DNA of 64,000 nucleotides from an uncultured Armatimonadota bacterium (GTDB lineage Bacteria > Armatimonadota > Fimbriimonadia > Fimbriimonadales > Fimbriimonadaceae). The stretch's first letter is position 1. Every line of letters begins with the position of its first letter. Where the stretch lies: NCBI GenBank assembly GCA_903899015.1, contig CAIUHP010000113.1, positions 62,001 to 126,000 of the forward strand, written 5' to 3'. Below the pieces are notes generated by a model. It was not told the DNA's origin. It saw nothing but the letters and a program-made list of their open reading frames with translations, and made no database searches. The position numbers and the translations under genes are program-made. Of the stretch, positions 21,642-30,376 are shown piece after piece.

Positions 21642-22979
21642 ATGAGAAGTATTAAGTTCATCCTGCTGCCCATTCTTGGGGTGTTAGCCGCGATTATCGC
21701 GTTCAAACTTGCAGGCCCATTTGAAGCTACTTTGTCACGGCCCGATCTCGGACCAGACGACCCAAGGGCGCTATTCACCTATGGCACCCGGTGGGGCGAC
21801 GTGAACCGAATTGCGTTCGGGGCACTCGTTTGCGGTCCGTTTGCAGTCGTCCTGACCCTTGGCCGTCGGTCACCTCTGCGAGTCATTTTTGCAGGCATTC
21901 TGGGTGCGGCCCTCGGAGGTCTGGTTAATTTCGTGACCGATTCAGGTTCAGACATGTTCGGTCTATTCCTGTCCGGAAAGTCCGCAGAATTTGGCAGCCT
22001 AATGGCCATGTTCGCCTGGTGTGCGCTGGTCCCTTTGGGCATCGCGTTAAGCATTACGGTAGCTCTTGGCGTTACACCGGAGCGTTTGCGACGGGCAATA
22101 TATTCCGCCAAATGGGCCTCGATCGCTTCATTTTGCGTCCAGATCGTAGGTGGCTTCTTAGGTGCGCCCGATCCCTCGTCGGAGAACCTTTTGCAATCTC
22201 AAATCCCTGTTTGGCGACTGGTGGAAATTGCGGTTGGGATTGCCCTCGGCGTAACCATTCTCATAGCCGACGAATGGATTCGAGTGGCCTCCATTCGACA
22301 ATTGCATGGTCGAAATGAGTTTCGAGACTGGAGCATCGATCATGCCGTCACTCATATTGGATCGGCGGAAGGATGCGAGATACCTCTCTTTGGCTTGAAT
22401 GGAGTTGAACCCGTTCACGCCATCATCGTACGCCAGGCCACTCAGTTTCAACTGGAAGCGCGGGGCCACACCCTGCTCAACGGACATCCGGTAACCACCG
22501 CATCTCTCCAGTCTGGCGATCAAATTACGATCGCAAATGTGGTCCTTGTCTTCACCGCTCAAGGTGGATTCTATCGTCCCGTATCAACGAAGAATCCGTC
22601 GATTCCAATCGCTCTTCAAAATCCCAACCCGGTTTTTATTCCTCAGCCACAAGCAGCGCCTTACCAACCGGTGGTTGCCCCCATATCGCATCCCAGCCCC
22701 TCGAAAATCCTGGTGGATGGGCATGGGCAAAGGCTTCCCTTGGCCCTTGGCAGATACGGGGTGGGCAGAGAAAACACAAACCCTATCTGCCTTTACAATG
22801 ACTTTCAAGTCGCGCCCAACCACGCCGTCATCATGGTCTCTGATGTCGGAATCGAAGTCGTCGATCTCGGCGCCCCTACCGGCACAAAGATCAATGGCAC
22901 GAGAATCTCCGGCCTCGTTGCGTTAAAGCTCGGCGACACCGTTGAGTTCGGCTCAACTCGATTCACCTACTCCCAGTAA
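21642..22979 (+). CDS. membrane protein with two FHA domains
   Basis: This 445-residue protein has an N-terminal half with about five hydrophobic helices (LLPILGVLAAIIAFKLAG, AIYSAKWASIASFCV and others to about residue 205). Two forkhead-associated domains follow on the cytosolic side. The first (HIGSAEGCEIPL, VEPVHAIIV, TLLNGHPV) has weaker consensus. The second (GRYGVGRENTNPICLYND, VAPNHAVIM, GTKINGTRI) keeps the GR, N-H and NG residues expected to bind phosphothreonine. It could read Ser/Thr kinase signals at the membrane, but no kinase gene is nearby. GAGG 3 bases before the ATG is a possible but close ribosome site. Confidence 0.8.
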   Translation: MRSIKFILLPILGVLAAIIAFKLAGPFEATLSRPDLGPDDPRALFTYGTRWGDVNRIAFGALVCGPFAVVLTLGRRSPLRVIFAGILGAALGGLVNFVTDSGSDMFGLFLSGKSAEFGSLMAMFAWCALVPLGIALSITVALGVTPERLRRAIYSAKWASIASFCVQIVGGFLGAPDPSSENLLQSQIPVWRLVEIAVGIALGVTILIADEWIRVASIRQLHGRNEFRDWSIDHAVTHIGSAEGCEIPLFGLNGVEPVHAIIVRQATQFQLEARGHTLLNGHPVTTASLQSGDQITIANVVLVFTAQGGFYRPVSTKNPSIPIALQNPNPVFIPQPQAAPYQPVVAPISHPSPSKILVDGHGQRLPLALGRYGVGRENTNPICLYNDFQVAPNHAVIMVSDVGIEVVDLGAPTGTKINGTRISGLVALKLGDTVEFGSTRFTYSQ

Positions 22980-23030
22980 CAGAATGTTCCCTAGTAAGTC
23001 AGGAACTCTGCAAAGTGGGCCTCTTATCCG

Positions 23031-24788
23031 CTATTTCGCAAGTGAAACGGGTGTTCGTGCTGAAACTCCACCTTCGTTAAAGGCTTCGATCTGAAAATAG
23101 TAGGGTTGATCCTTCGTCATTGCATTGAAGTAATACTCATTCGCTCCGTAGACCATGACGCTGGTGTAAAGCTTGTCGGGTGCAATGCCGGTGTAGATCA
23201 CATAGCCGGTGGCATCGCCTGAAACCTGCCATTTGAGCCAAGCATTTCGTCTGTCAGCCCCACTGACCGTATCTGCCCGCAAGACAACAAAGTTCTTCAC
23301 TGGTTTAGGCTTTGCAACCGGCCCGATACCGAACACACGCAGACCGCTCAGAGCAAACTTGCCCGTCGGCATGTGGATGTTCTCGATCTTTACATAGCGA
23401 GCTTGCACGGGCTTCGCAAACTCAACGTAGTCGTGAGGCACGTCGGTAAGGTTTCGACTTTTATCGGAAATGACGCGCCAACTCTTACCGTTATCCGAAG
23501 CATACAGTTTGTACTGATGATATAAACCAGGAACCTTGCCCATGACCTCGGCATCCTGATCTGCGAAGTTCACTTGAATTGCCCGTATCGTACTGACGGC
23601 TCCTAAATCCGACTGAAACCACTCACCCTTCTTGGCAGAAACCGCCGACCAATACGTTTTCATGCTCTCATCAACCGCAAGATTTGGTGAGAAACCACCC
23701 AAGGTCGAAGAAGCCTGAACTGGCTTGCCGTAGTTTAAAAGCATCCATCCTGCAAACCTTCCCGCCACATGATCCTCACCAGCCTTATCCGGCAATAGAG
23801 TGGGATAGTCTCCGTAGGCACAATTGGTATACATCACACCATCTTTATCAAAGCCGGCGGGCCAAATCCCAATTCGACGCTCAAAGTTATTCTTGACCGC
23901 GATCGTTATCGTGGAAACGTGCCACCAATTATCAAACGCATCCTGATAGGTCGCTCCGTGTCCGGCTCCACGAGCAAAACCACCCGATTTGTAGCTTAGT
24001 GGGTTGTGGGGTTGGTAAGTGAATGGGCCAAGAGGGTGATCGCCAACATACACGCCATCTGCATAGCCACTGAACTCCGTTCCAGGCGCTCCGTACTGAA
24101 GGTAATACTTGCCCGCGTGCTTTGTCATCCACGATCCTTCAATGAACGGTTTCAAGAAAGTGTTGTCGTTGTTCTCGCCAAACCTTTCCCATCCATGAAG
24201 GTCGTCGTGGAGCCTAAGGAGCTCTATTTTCTCCCCGATCGGTTGGAAAGTTTTGGGGTCAATTTCCTGCCCGTAGGTTGGAAAGGTGTTACTTGAACCG
24301 TGGTAAAGAAAAAGTCGACCGTCGTCATCCAAGAAGAACGCCGGATCCCAAGCTGGTACCGGAAAGTGGTGAATAGCCTCGTTCCAGTCGTCCACGCGAG
24401 GATTGCTACTCTTCCAGATCGCAAATTGGTTGGTATAGGTGGAACCAATGACGTACAACGAATCGCCCATCACCCAAATGGCAGGTGCGCATAGTTCGTC
24501 ATAAACGTTAGCGCCCGGCAACAGAAACTTGCGCGCCACGAAGTTCCAATGAAGCATGTCGTGGCTCCACCAATAACCCCATTGGTTGGTCGAGAACAAG
24601 TAGTAGTCCCCTTTAAACATCGTAATCGCAGGATCAGCGGTCGCACGATGTTTCCCCTGCTCAGAAAAATTCGGAATCGGGCAATAGCCGTAATCCATAT
24701 TGATAGGGTTGCAGTAAGTGAGTTGCTTAGGTGAGGCAGCTGGCGACTGGGAAGCAAATAAAGAAAGAGCAATTAAGACAGTGAACAT
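23031..24788 (-). CDS. GH43-family glycosidase with F5/8 (discoidin-like) domain
   Basis: The start is ATG 24788 (MFTVLIALSLFASQ signal); an in-frame TTG lies 9 bases upstream. The five-bladed GH43 domain shows three expected acidic residues in ATADPAITMFKGDYY, AWDPAFFLDDDGRLFLYHG and FIEGSWMTKHAGKYYLQYG. Residues about 335-470 form an F5/8 type C domain (LGGFSPNLAVDESMKTYWSA, GEWFQSDLGAVSTIRAIQV), and a fibronectin-like segment ends the protein. GH43 enzymes are mostly arabinofuranosidases or xylosidases; the subfamily cannot be told by eye. It follows the threonine aldolase gene by 23 bases. Confidence 0.85.
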   Translation of the reverse strand: MFTVLIALSLFASQSPAASPKQLTYCNPINMDYGYCPIPNFSEQGKHRATADPAITMFKGDYYLFSTNQWGYWWSHDMLHWNFVARKFLLPGANVYDELCAPAIWVMGDSLYVIGSTYTNQFAIWKSSNPRVDDWNEAIHHFPVPAWDPAFFLDDDGRLFLYHGSSNTFPTYGQEIDPKTFQPIGEKIELLRLHDDLHGWERFGENNDNTFLKPFIEGSWMTKHAGKYYLQYGAPGTEFSGYADGVYVGDHPLGPFTYQPHNPLSYKSGGFARGAGHGATYQDAFDNWWHVSTITIAVKNNFERRIGIWPAGFDKDGVMYTNCAYGDYPTLLPDKAGEDHVAGRFAGWMLLNYGKPVQASSTLGGFSPNLAVDESMKTYWSAVSAKKGEWFQSDLGAVSTIRAIQVNFADQDAEVMGKVPGLYHQYKLYASDNGKSWRVISDKSRNLTDVPHDYVEFAKPVQARYVKIENIHMPTGKFALSGLRVFGIGPVAKPKPVKNFVVLRADTVSGADRRNAWLKWQVSGDATGYVIYTGIAPDKLYTSVMVYGANEYYFNAMTKDQPYYFQIEAFNEGGVSARTPVSLAK

Positions 24789-24811
24789 CGTTGTCAATGT
24801 CCATTATGCGA

Positions 24812-25897
24812 CTAGCCATTCGCTAGTTCAAGCAACCTCGAAAACATGCGACTGATCTGGTCCTTTGGAACGTCGAGTCCGGCGTCTCCGACCCATAACT
24901 CTAGTTTGCAGCCTGTCCCATTCTCCGAAACTCCACCAAAAAGGAGGCATTTCTCACTTCGAGCGATTTCACCGACTGCATCCATGATTTTCTCCTTTGG
25001 TGCCTCGAATGTGATATGCATCATGTTTGTTTGTGGCACCTTTGGGCGAACCGAAACTCCTTCAAGTCGGTTGAGAATATTCGCGATCTCAATCGCCTTT
25101 TCAACATAGGCTGGAATGCAAGACAACCGTTTCTCGAGTCCCAGTTTTGCAGAAATGGCATTGGGATACATGGTGTGCAAGTTGCCACCATGTCTTCTCA
25201 TCCAGACCCTAGCCTCCTCTATAAAATCACTTGGCCCGGCTAGTGCAGCGCCCGGCAACCCGAAAAGCACCTTATAAAACGACACGTAAACTGAATCGAA
25301 ATCAGACGCGATTTCCGAATAACTCTTTTGATAAAAGGGACCAGTTTCCCAAAGCCTTGCCCCGTCAAGGTGAAGTTTTGAATCCTTCGCCTTTGCTAAA
25401 GAGGTAATCGCCTTTAGCTCGTCCCAAGTCGGCAACTCGCCACCCAGATCGCGTTGGGGGAGTTCTATCAATACCGTCCCAACTGATTTCTCGACCTCAT
25501 TCAAATCCGTGTACGTAAAGAGACGGTCAGCTTCACCAAGTAAAACAGCCTCCAACCGATGCAGCTCTCTATATGCCATGTGCTCGTGGGTGTGAAGGTG
25601 GCACATCGGGTGAAACGCGACCGTTGAATTGCCCGATCGGTCCGCCCAAATTCGCAAAGCAATTTGTTGTGCCATCGTGCCACTTGGCATAAAGAGCGCA
25701 GCCTTTTTACCAAGCAAGGCTGCGATCTCACTTTCAAATTCGGCAATAAACCCACCGTTTCCGTACTGATCTGGCTTCAATTCGCAATATGGGCTTTCAG
25801 CGATATCTAGTAAGCGTTGGCGTGCCGAACGCGGGTAGTGATCCCGCAAAAAATGTGTGCAACCTTGGACTGCTGACGAGAATTCTTCTGGCGACAT
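24812..25897 (-). CDS. PLP-dependent threonine aldolase / beta-eliminating lyase family enzyme
   Basis: This 361-residue fold type I PLP enzyme shows GKKAALFMPSGTMAQQIAL near the cofactor phosphate site, KLHLDGARLWETG with the Asp that pairs with the pyridine nitrogen, and SFYKVLFGLPGAALAG with the Schiff-base Lys. These match low-specificity threonine aldolases (threonine or allo-threonine to glycine and acetaldehyde). The SFYK variant belongs to a branch whose substrates are poorly defined, so the family call is firm and the substrate is not. TAATAT lies 9 bases upstream of the ATG with no Shine-Dalgarno sequence. Confidence 0.8.
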   Translation of the reverse strand: MSPEEFSSAVQGCTHFLRDHYPRSARQRLLDIAESPYCELKPDQYGNGGFIAEFESEIAALLGKKAALFMPSGTMAQQIALRIWADRSGNSTVAFHPMCHLHTHEHMAYRELHRLEAVLLGEADRLFTYTDLNEVEKSVGTVLIELPQRDLGGELPTWDELKAITSLAKAKDSKLHLDGARLWETGPFYQKSYSEIASDFDSVYVSFYKVLFGLPGAALAGPSDFIEEARVWMRRHGGNLHTMYPNAISAKLGLEKRLSCIPAYVEKAIEIANILNRLEGVSVRPKVPQTNMMHITFEAPKEKIMDAVGEIARSEKCLLFGGVSENGTGCKLELWVGDAGLDVPKDQISRMFSRLLELANG

Positions 25898-26072
25898 GGC
25901 TGAACCATATTAGCTTAGGGCTTCGATAAACGTAGCCAGATGAGCGGCAGACCTTGGTTAATGGAATGCAAGCTCCAAGAATAAAAGGTCCGAAACATGC
26001 AATTCAGAACTCAAGCGCCAGCTTTAAACAATGATCATTGAAAACGTCGATCCTCGCTACAGTGTCGGTATG

Positions 26073-26084
26073 TATACTCGCACT
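26073..26084 (+). promoter_or_regulatory. -10 element directly before a start codon (leaderless promoter)
   Basis: TATACT at 26073-26078 plus six bases precede the ATG at 26085. The arrangement is identical to that at 15916. It decides the uridine kinase start against the in-frame ATGs at 26031 and 26070, which lie upstream of or overlap the element. Confidence 0.5.
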
Positions 26085-26909
26085 ATGAGGCCCCTAGTTG
26101 TGGGAATTGCCGGTGGGTCAGGATCGGGAAAAACCTATTTATCCCGACTTATCGTAGAGCGTTTAGGAGAGAAAAACGCCGCGATTCTAAGCATGGATCA
26201 GTACTTCAAATCCCAAACTGAGGTCGAGATTTGTGCAGGCACGATCAATTTCGATCACCCTTCACACTTAGACTTTCGGAAGCTTATTTCAGACGTCAAA
26301 AAGCTCAGAAATGGCAAGTCTGTTTTGGTGCCTCTATACGATTTCCAGACGATGGTGCAACAACCGAATGCCGTTCGGATTCATCCGCGACCGATCCTCG
26401 TTGTTGAAGGTCTATTCATCTTGAATGAGCCAATGGTGAGCCTTTGCGACATCACATGCTTCTTAGATGTAGCTACCGACGAAAGACTCCTCGGACGCAT
26501 TTTACGGGACATCAAAGAGCGTGGTGCCAGTATCGAAGATGTTATCGATCGATACCTTAGGTTTGTTCGCGCCAGCTATCAGATCTTTGTTGAACCCACG
26601 AAGCAGAACGCCGATGTCATTGTCGACTTCACCTATCACCGGGCGTTTTTTACCGAATCTCTCATCCACCTTCTACGCGACTACATTGTCGGTGAGCCGA
26701 CCCTCGAAGACTTCGTTCACAAACTTCGAACCGAGAGTTTTCACGCCGGGCTGCACCCTGAGGAAGGCTTTATGTCGCTGACTTCCGACATATTTGAAGT
26801 AGCTAAGTCCTATCCCGAAAAGGCCCAACTGAGAGATATTCAACATCCTCTGTCATCTCCTGCCGCCGCCTCCCTCGGCAAGAAACGGCACCGTAACCAC
26901 AATTCTTGA
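26085..26909 (+). CDS. udk: uridine kinase family protein
   Basis: This protein of about 274 residues phosphorylates uridine/cytidine with ATP or GTP in pyrimidine salvage. Motifs are the Walker A loop GIAGGSGSGKT near the N-terminus, ILSMDQYFK with the catalytic Asp, INFDHPSHLDF for nucleoside binding, and ILVVEGLFIL (Walker B). It is longer than typical Udk (about 210 residues) because of an extra C-terminal segment rich in basic residues (GKKRHRNH). A phosphoribulokinase-like substrate cannot be excluded. The ATG 26085 is preferred because it begins just before the P-loop and six bases after a -10 hexamer. Confidence 0.82.
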   Translation: MRPLVVGIAGGSGSGKTYLSRLIVERLGEKNAAILSMDQYFKSQTEVEICAGTINFDHPSHLDFRKLISDVKKLRNGKSVLVPLYDFQTMVQQPNAVRIHPRPILVVEGLFILNEPMVSLCDITCFLDVATDERLLGRILRDIKERGASIEDVIDRYLRFVRASYQIFVEPTKQNADVIVDFTYHRAFFTESLIHLLRDYIVGEPTLEDFVHKLRTESFHAGLHPEEGFMSLTSDIFEVAKSYPEKAQLRDIQHPLSSPAAASLGKKRHRNHNS

Positions 26910-27004
26910 ATTATTGATTGCTCATCCAGAGACAAGTTAAACTTCAGACCGTACCCAGACGTTCGTAAATAGGCAATAATCACAGAGCAACTTGCAGGTG
27001 CTGT

Positions 27005-27637
27005 GTGACCGACGAAAGACCCATACCTGAACTATCCCCCCGCGAACGACAGCTACTCGACTATGCTGCCGCTGGCTTGACCGATACTGCAATTGCCAAC
27101 AAGCTGGGAATCAGCGTCGCCACGGTTGGCACTTACTGGGGGCGCGTCCGCATCAAGCTTGGACCGTTTAGTCGAACCGAATTGGTTTCCATTGTCCTGC
27201 GCGCCGAGCGCGAAACAGCTCTTGACGCCCTGAGACAAGAGAATGCTCAACTCATTCAGCAGTTAAATACGCGAGCCGAATCCGGAGAAGCTGCGTTCTA
27301 CCGCGAACTCATGGAAAACGCACCGGACGCCATGATCCTTGTGTTACCGGACGGAACCATCCAATTCGCAAATGCGGTTGCTCACGAAATATTTGGGTAC
27401 GAACCTGCCGAGTTAAACGGGGCTGATCTGCTGAAATTAGTGCCCGAACGAGTTCAATCAAAGCACCTTGAGCATCGAGAAGACTATATTCAGAATCCTC
27501 AACGCAGACAGATGGGTGAGCACCTCGATACACCGGCGATCAAAAAAGATGGCACTGAAATCTTGATTCGAGCATCGCTTTCCGCAATTGAATCAGCAAC
27601 CGGATTGGTCGTGATCTGTGTAATCCGAGCAGTCTAA
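27005..27637 (+). CDS. regulator with N-terminal LuxR-type HTH and C-terminal PAS domain
   Basis: The GTG start follows GCAGGTG. Residues about 8-65 form a LuxR/GerE helix-turn-helix (LSPRERQLLDYAAAGLTDTA, GISVATVGTYWGRVRIKLG). A short coiled coil (residues about 73-92) leads to a PAS domain (LMENAPDAMILVLPDGTIQF, EIFGYEPAELNG, AIKKDGTEILIRASL) up to residue 210. The usual order in this class is sensor first and HTH last, so this inverted order is unusual. A small-molecule, redox or light cue sensed by PAS is plausible. No cofactor-binding Cys typical of LOV is evident. Confidence 0.85.
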   Translation: MTDERPIPELSPRERQLLDYAAAGLTDTAIANKLGISVATVGTYWGRVRIKLGPFSRTELVSIVLRAERETALDALRQENAQLIQQLNTRAESGEAAFYRELMENAPDAMILVLPDGTIQFANAVAHEIFGYEPAELNGADLLKLVPERVQSKHLEHREDYIQNPQRRQMGEHLDTPAIKKDGTEILIRASLSAIESATGLVVICVIRAV

Positions 27638-27640
27638 ATC

Positions 27641-27678
27641 TGCCCACCTCACTCGTTCCCAAGTTCGTTTGGTGGGCA
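27641..27678. terminator. terminator hairpin between convergent genes
   Basis: TGCCCACC (27641-27648) pairs with GGTGGGCA (27671-27678). AATTTATTTT follows on the plus strand. It ends the HTH-PAS gene and may also serve the convergent sigma factor gene. Confidence 0.75.
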
Positions 27679-27693
27679 AATTTATTTTCCTTG

Positions 27694-28326
27694 CTACGCT
27701 GCGATGCCAGCGAATGCTTCGTTAAAAGATTGTTCTTCCATCTCTTCCAGGCTTGGTAGCTGGTCGCGCAACTTGCGTCGGGCCCTGAAGATTCTGCTCT
27801 TGACTGTTCCGATCGGGACATGTAGGTTAGAAGCAAGACTCTCGTAGGTTGTCTGATCTCGGTGCACCGCTAATAGCAACTCGCGCTCCGATTCTGGCAA
27901 TTGAGTCAACCCACTAGAAATCTTGTCCGAAGCGTATGTAACGAGTTCGTCCCACTCATAGTCGTGGTTATTTGGCAAGACTGAAGTAAGTTCGTGATCG
28001 GGATAGCCTTCGAGAAGCTGATCCAAACTTCGTGTGGGCCGAGAAGCACTTCTTCGAGCGATGTCGGTCGCGCAATTCACAACCACTCGATGTAGCCATG
28101 TAGATAGCTTGCTTTCAAATCGGAAGCTGTTCCCGGTCTTATAAAGTCGAATCAAGGCATCTGATACTGCGTCAGCCGCTTGTTCATGATCACCGGTTAC
28201 TCGAAAGGCTGCCGCATGCAGTCTCACTCGGTGCTTTTCGACCAGTCGGTCGAATGCGTTAGCGTCTCCATCAAGTGCCCGGCTGAGTAGGAGACAATCA
28301 TCTGAATCGTTTGAGTAAATAGTCAT
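27694..28326 (-). CDS. ECF-type RNA polymerase sigma factor
   Basis: This 210-residue sigma-70 group 4 protein has region 2 (NAFDRLVEKHRVRLHAAAFR, DALIRLYKT, STWLHRVVVNCATDIARR) and region 4 (LTQLPESERELLLAVH, LHVPIGTVKSRIFRARRKLR). A clear GGGGG lies 5 bases before the ATG. No anti-sigma gene is adjacent. Its signal and regulon are unknown; the neighbouring HTH-PAS regulator is convergent and separately transcribed. Confidence 0.88.
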   Translation of the reverse strand: MTIYSNDSDDCLLLSRALDGDANAFDRLVEKHRVRLHAAAFRVTGDHEQAADAVSDALIRLYKTGNSFRFESKLSTWLHRVVVNCATDIARRSASRPTRSLDQLLEGYPDHELTSVLPNNHDYEWDELVTYASDKISSGLTQLPESERELLLAVHRDQTTYESLASNLHVPIGTVKSRIFRARRKLRDQLPSLEEMEEQSFNEAFAGIAA

Positions 28327-28654
28327 TTTTCCCCCGAAAAAATCCTCTTATGAGTTCATATTGGATAGATTTCAGGGCACTTGCAAGCCGACCTTTCCGT
28401 GTCATCCTTTCCTTTGTCATCTGTTTCTATGACGCGGAAGATTTGACTTGCTTGAACCTAAATTGGTACCGCATCATCTAGGTGTGATAGGTGTAATGAG
28501 CGCCTAAATCCGGTCGGAAGATCGTTCAATAAGTAAGTAAATGCTTTGGGCGGGTCCCAATTTCCAATGGTGGTTTCGGGACCCACCTAAATTCAAGTCA
28601 ACGTTGACGGCAAAGGTCAGGAACCCCTAAAGAGTTCCGAACTCGAGATCGACA
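28327..28654. other. intergenic region with one hairpin
   Basis: I see no convincing gene here. GGGTCCC (28552-28558) and GGGACCC (28578-28584) form a stem with a 19-base loop and no T-tract. The leader of the sigma gene lies at the left end. The rest shows no recognised RNA or operator. Confidence 0.4.
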
Positions 28655-28921
28655 ATGTATAGAGAGGACCTGAAAGCGACTCTAAACGAATCACAGAGTC
28701 ACGAGACCACTCACCAGATAGATTCCACCACATCCTCTGACGCGGCAACGGAATGTCGTTGTCAGAGTGAGCAACCGCAATCCTCCTTCGAAATTCAACT
28801 GAATTCCGGATCAGTTGCTGTCCCAAAGCCAACTTTAGTTTTGAACGGTTTGTGGGGGTTCGAGGCTAACCATGCCGCTCCCACCGCAATAGAACTAAGC
28901 AGGCTTTTCAGAGATTTATAA
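28655..28921 (+). CDS. possible small protein upstream of the CoA-transferase gene
   Basis: An 88-residue ORF from ATG to a TAA that ends one base before the CoA-transferase ATG. That junction suggests translational coupling. The composition is Ser/Thr/Gln/Glu-rich in the first half with ECRCQ, and more hydrophobic towards LSRLFRDL. No family or Shine-Dalgarno site is recognised, and an antisense ORF overlaps. It may be a real coupled leader protein or chance. Confidence 0.3.
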   Translation: MYREDLKATLNESQSHETTHQIDSTTSSDAATECRCQSEQPQSSFEIQLNSGSVAVPKPTLVLNGLWGFEANHAAPTAIELSRLFRDL

Positions 28922-28922
28922 A

Positions 28923-30191
28923 ATGAGTCCAACCTGTACACCAGCAGAAGCAGTCGCCATTATTGCAAGCGGTCATCGAGTCTTTATTCACGGAATGGCT
29001 GCCGCCCCGCAAGCACTGATCAAAGCCATGACGGCCCGATCAAACGAATTGCGCGGAGTCGAAATCGTTCATATGCATACCGAAGGAGAAGTTCCTTACG
29101 CCGCTCCAGACATGCAAGGGAGTTTCCGAGTGAACTGCTTATTCATCGGCTCCAACATGAGACAAGCAGTGAAAGAAGGACGAGCGGACTACACTCCCGT
29201 CTTTCTGAGCGAAGTTCCTTCCCTTTTCAAGAACGGAACTTTGCCAATTGATGTTTCCCTCATCCAGGTTTCCCCACCCGATAAACACGGATTTGTTTCG
29301 TTAGGTGTTTCCGTCGACGCAACTAGGGCAGCCGTGCTTAATTCGAAGCACGTTGTGGCACAGGTAAATCGAAACATGCCCCGAACACACGGAGACGGAT
29401 TGATTCATATCAACAGTCTCAATGCGATCGTGGAAGAAGACGCTCCTATTCCTGAAATTACGGCAAAGGCTCCCACCGATGTCGAGAAAGCAATCGGTAA
29501 GAACGTCGCTAGCTTGGTCGAAGACGGGGCAACTCTTCAGGTCGGGATTGGAGCGATTCCAAATGCCGTTCTAGATTCTCTCCATGGCCATCGAGACCTT
29601 GGCGTCCACTCAGAAATGTTTTCTGACGGCATGATCGATCTCATCGAACGGGGAGTCGTCAATGGTCGGTTTAAGAAGCTGCACCCTGGAAAAGTCGTCT
29701 CCGGCTTTGTGATTGGCTCACGTCGTCTCTATGATTTTGTTGACGACAATCCCCTGATCGCGATGCTGGATATCGCATACGTCAACGATACAGCGACGAT
29801 TAGACGGAACCCTAAAGTCACCGCCATTAACAGCGCAATCGAAGTCGATCTTACTGGGCAGGTCTGTGCAGACTCAATCGGCTCGCAACTCTACTCGGGA
29901 GTCGGCGGTCAAATGGATTTCATCAGAGGCGCCTCTTACTCAGAAGGTGGAAAACCGATTATTGCGTTACCATCCACCACACACAAGGGAATCTCTCGCA
30001 TCGTGGGCCTCCTGAAGCCAGGTGCCGGTGTTGTTACTACCCGAGCTCACGTTCATTGGGTTGTTACTGAATATGGAGCAGTAAACCTTCATGGTCTATC
30101 TCTGAAGCAGCGCGCAAAAGCAATGATAGGCATCGCCCATCCTGACCATCGAGAAGCGCTTGAGAAGGAAGCCTTTGATCGTTTCGGTTAA
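28923..30191 (+). CDS. acetyl-CoA hydrolase/transferase family, 4-hydroxybutyrate CoA-transferase-like
   Basis: This 422-residue enzyme exchanges CoA between acetyl-CoA and a carboxylate through a glutamyl-CoA intermediate. The family marks are IQVSPPDKHGFVSLGVSVD, LQVGIGAIPNAVL, LGVHSEMFSDGMIDL with the likely catalytic Glu231, GGQMDFIRGA, and the C-terminal EYGAVNLHGLS. The closest class by pattern is 4-hydroxybutyrate CoA-transferase, but acetate or propionate use is possible. A strong terminator follows. The convergent SDR operon downstream could supply hydroxy or keto acids, but this is only positional. Confidence 0.85.
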   Translation: MSPTCTPAEAVAIIASGHRVFIHGMAAAPQALIKAMTARSNELRGVEIVHMHTEGEVPYAAPDMQGSFRVNCLFIGSNMRQAVKEGRADYTPVFLSEVPSLFKNGTLPIDVSLIQVSPPDKHGFVSLGVSVDATRAAVLNSKHVVAQVNRNMPRTHGDGLIHINSLNAIVEEDAPIPEITAKAPTDVEKAIGKNVASLVEDGATLQVGIGAIPNAVLDSLHGHRDLGVHSEMFSDGMIDLIERGVVNGRFKKLHPGKVVSGFVIGSRRLYDFVDDNPLIAMLDIAYVNDTATIRRNPKVTAINSAIEVDLTGQVCADSIGSQLYSGVGGQMDFIRGASYSEGGKPIIALPSTTHKGISRIVGLLKPGAGVVTTRAHVHWVVTEYGAVNLHGLSLKQRAKAMIGIAHPDHREALEKEAFDRFG

Positions 30192-30222
30192 CGATTGACC
30201 TTCCTCGATTGGTGACCATCTG

Positions 30223-30255
30223 AGTCCCGCCCGTTTCGTACGAGCGGGACTTTTA
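30223..30255 (+). terminator. rho-independent terminator after the CoA-transferase
   Basis: AGTCCCGC (30223-30230) pairs with GCGGGACT (30244-30251), followed by TTTTACTT. It is positioned about 30 bases after the stop codon. Confidence 0.8.
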
Positions 30256-30376
30256 CTTGGTCTACGAGGATGGGTTCAAAATATACGAGCAACCCCCAAC
30301 AAGGGACGAAAGCAAGGCACCAGTTCGACGATCCTGCACTCCAAAAGCTACAGGAAAACGAAACCAGTTGAAAGCT

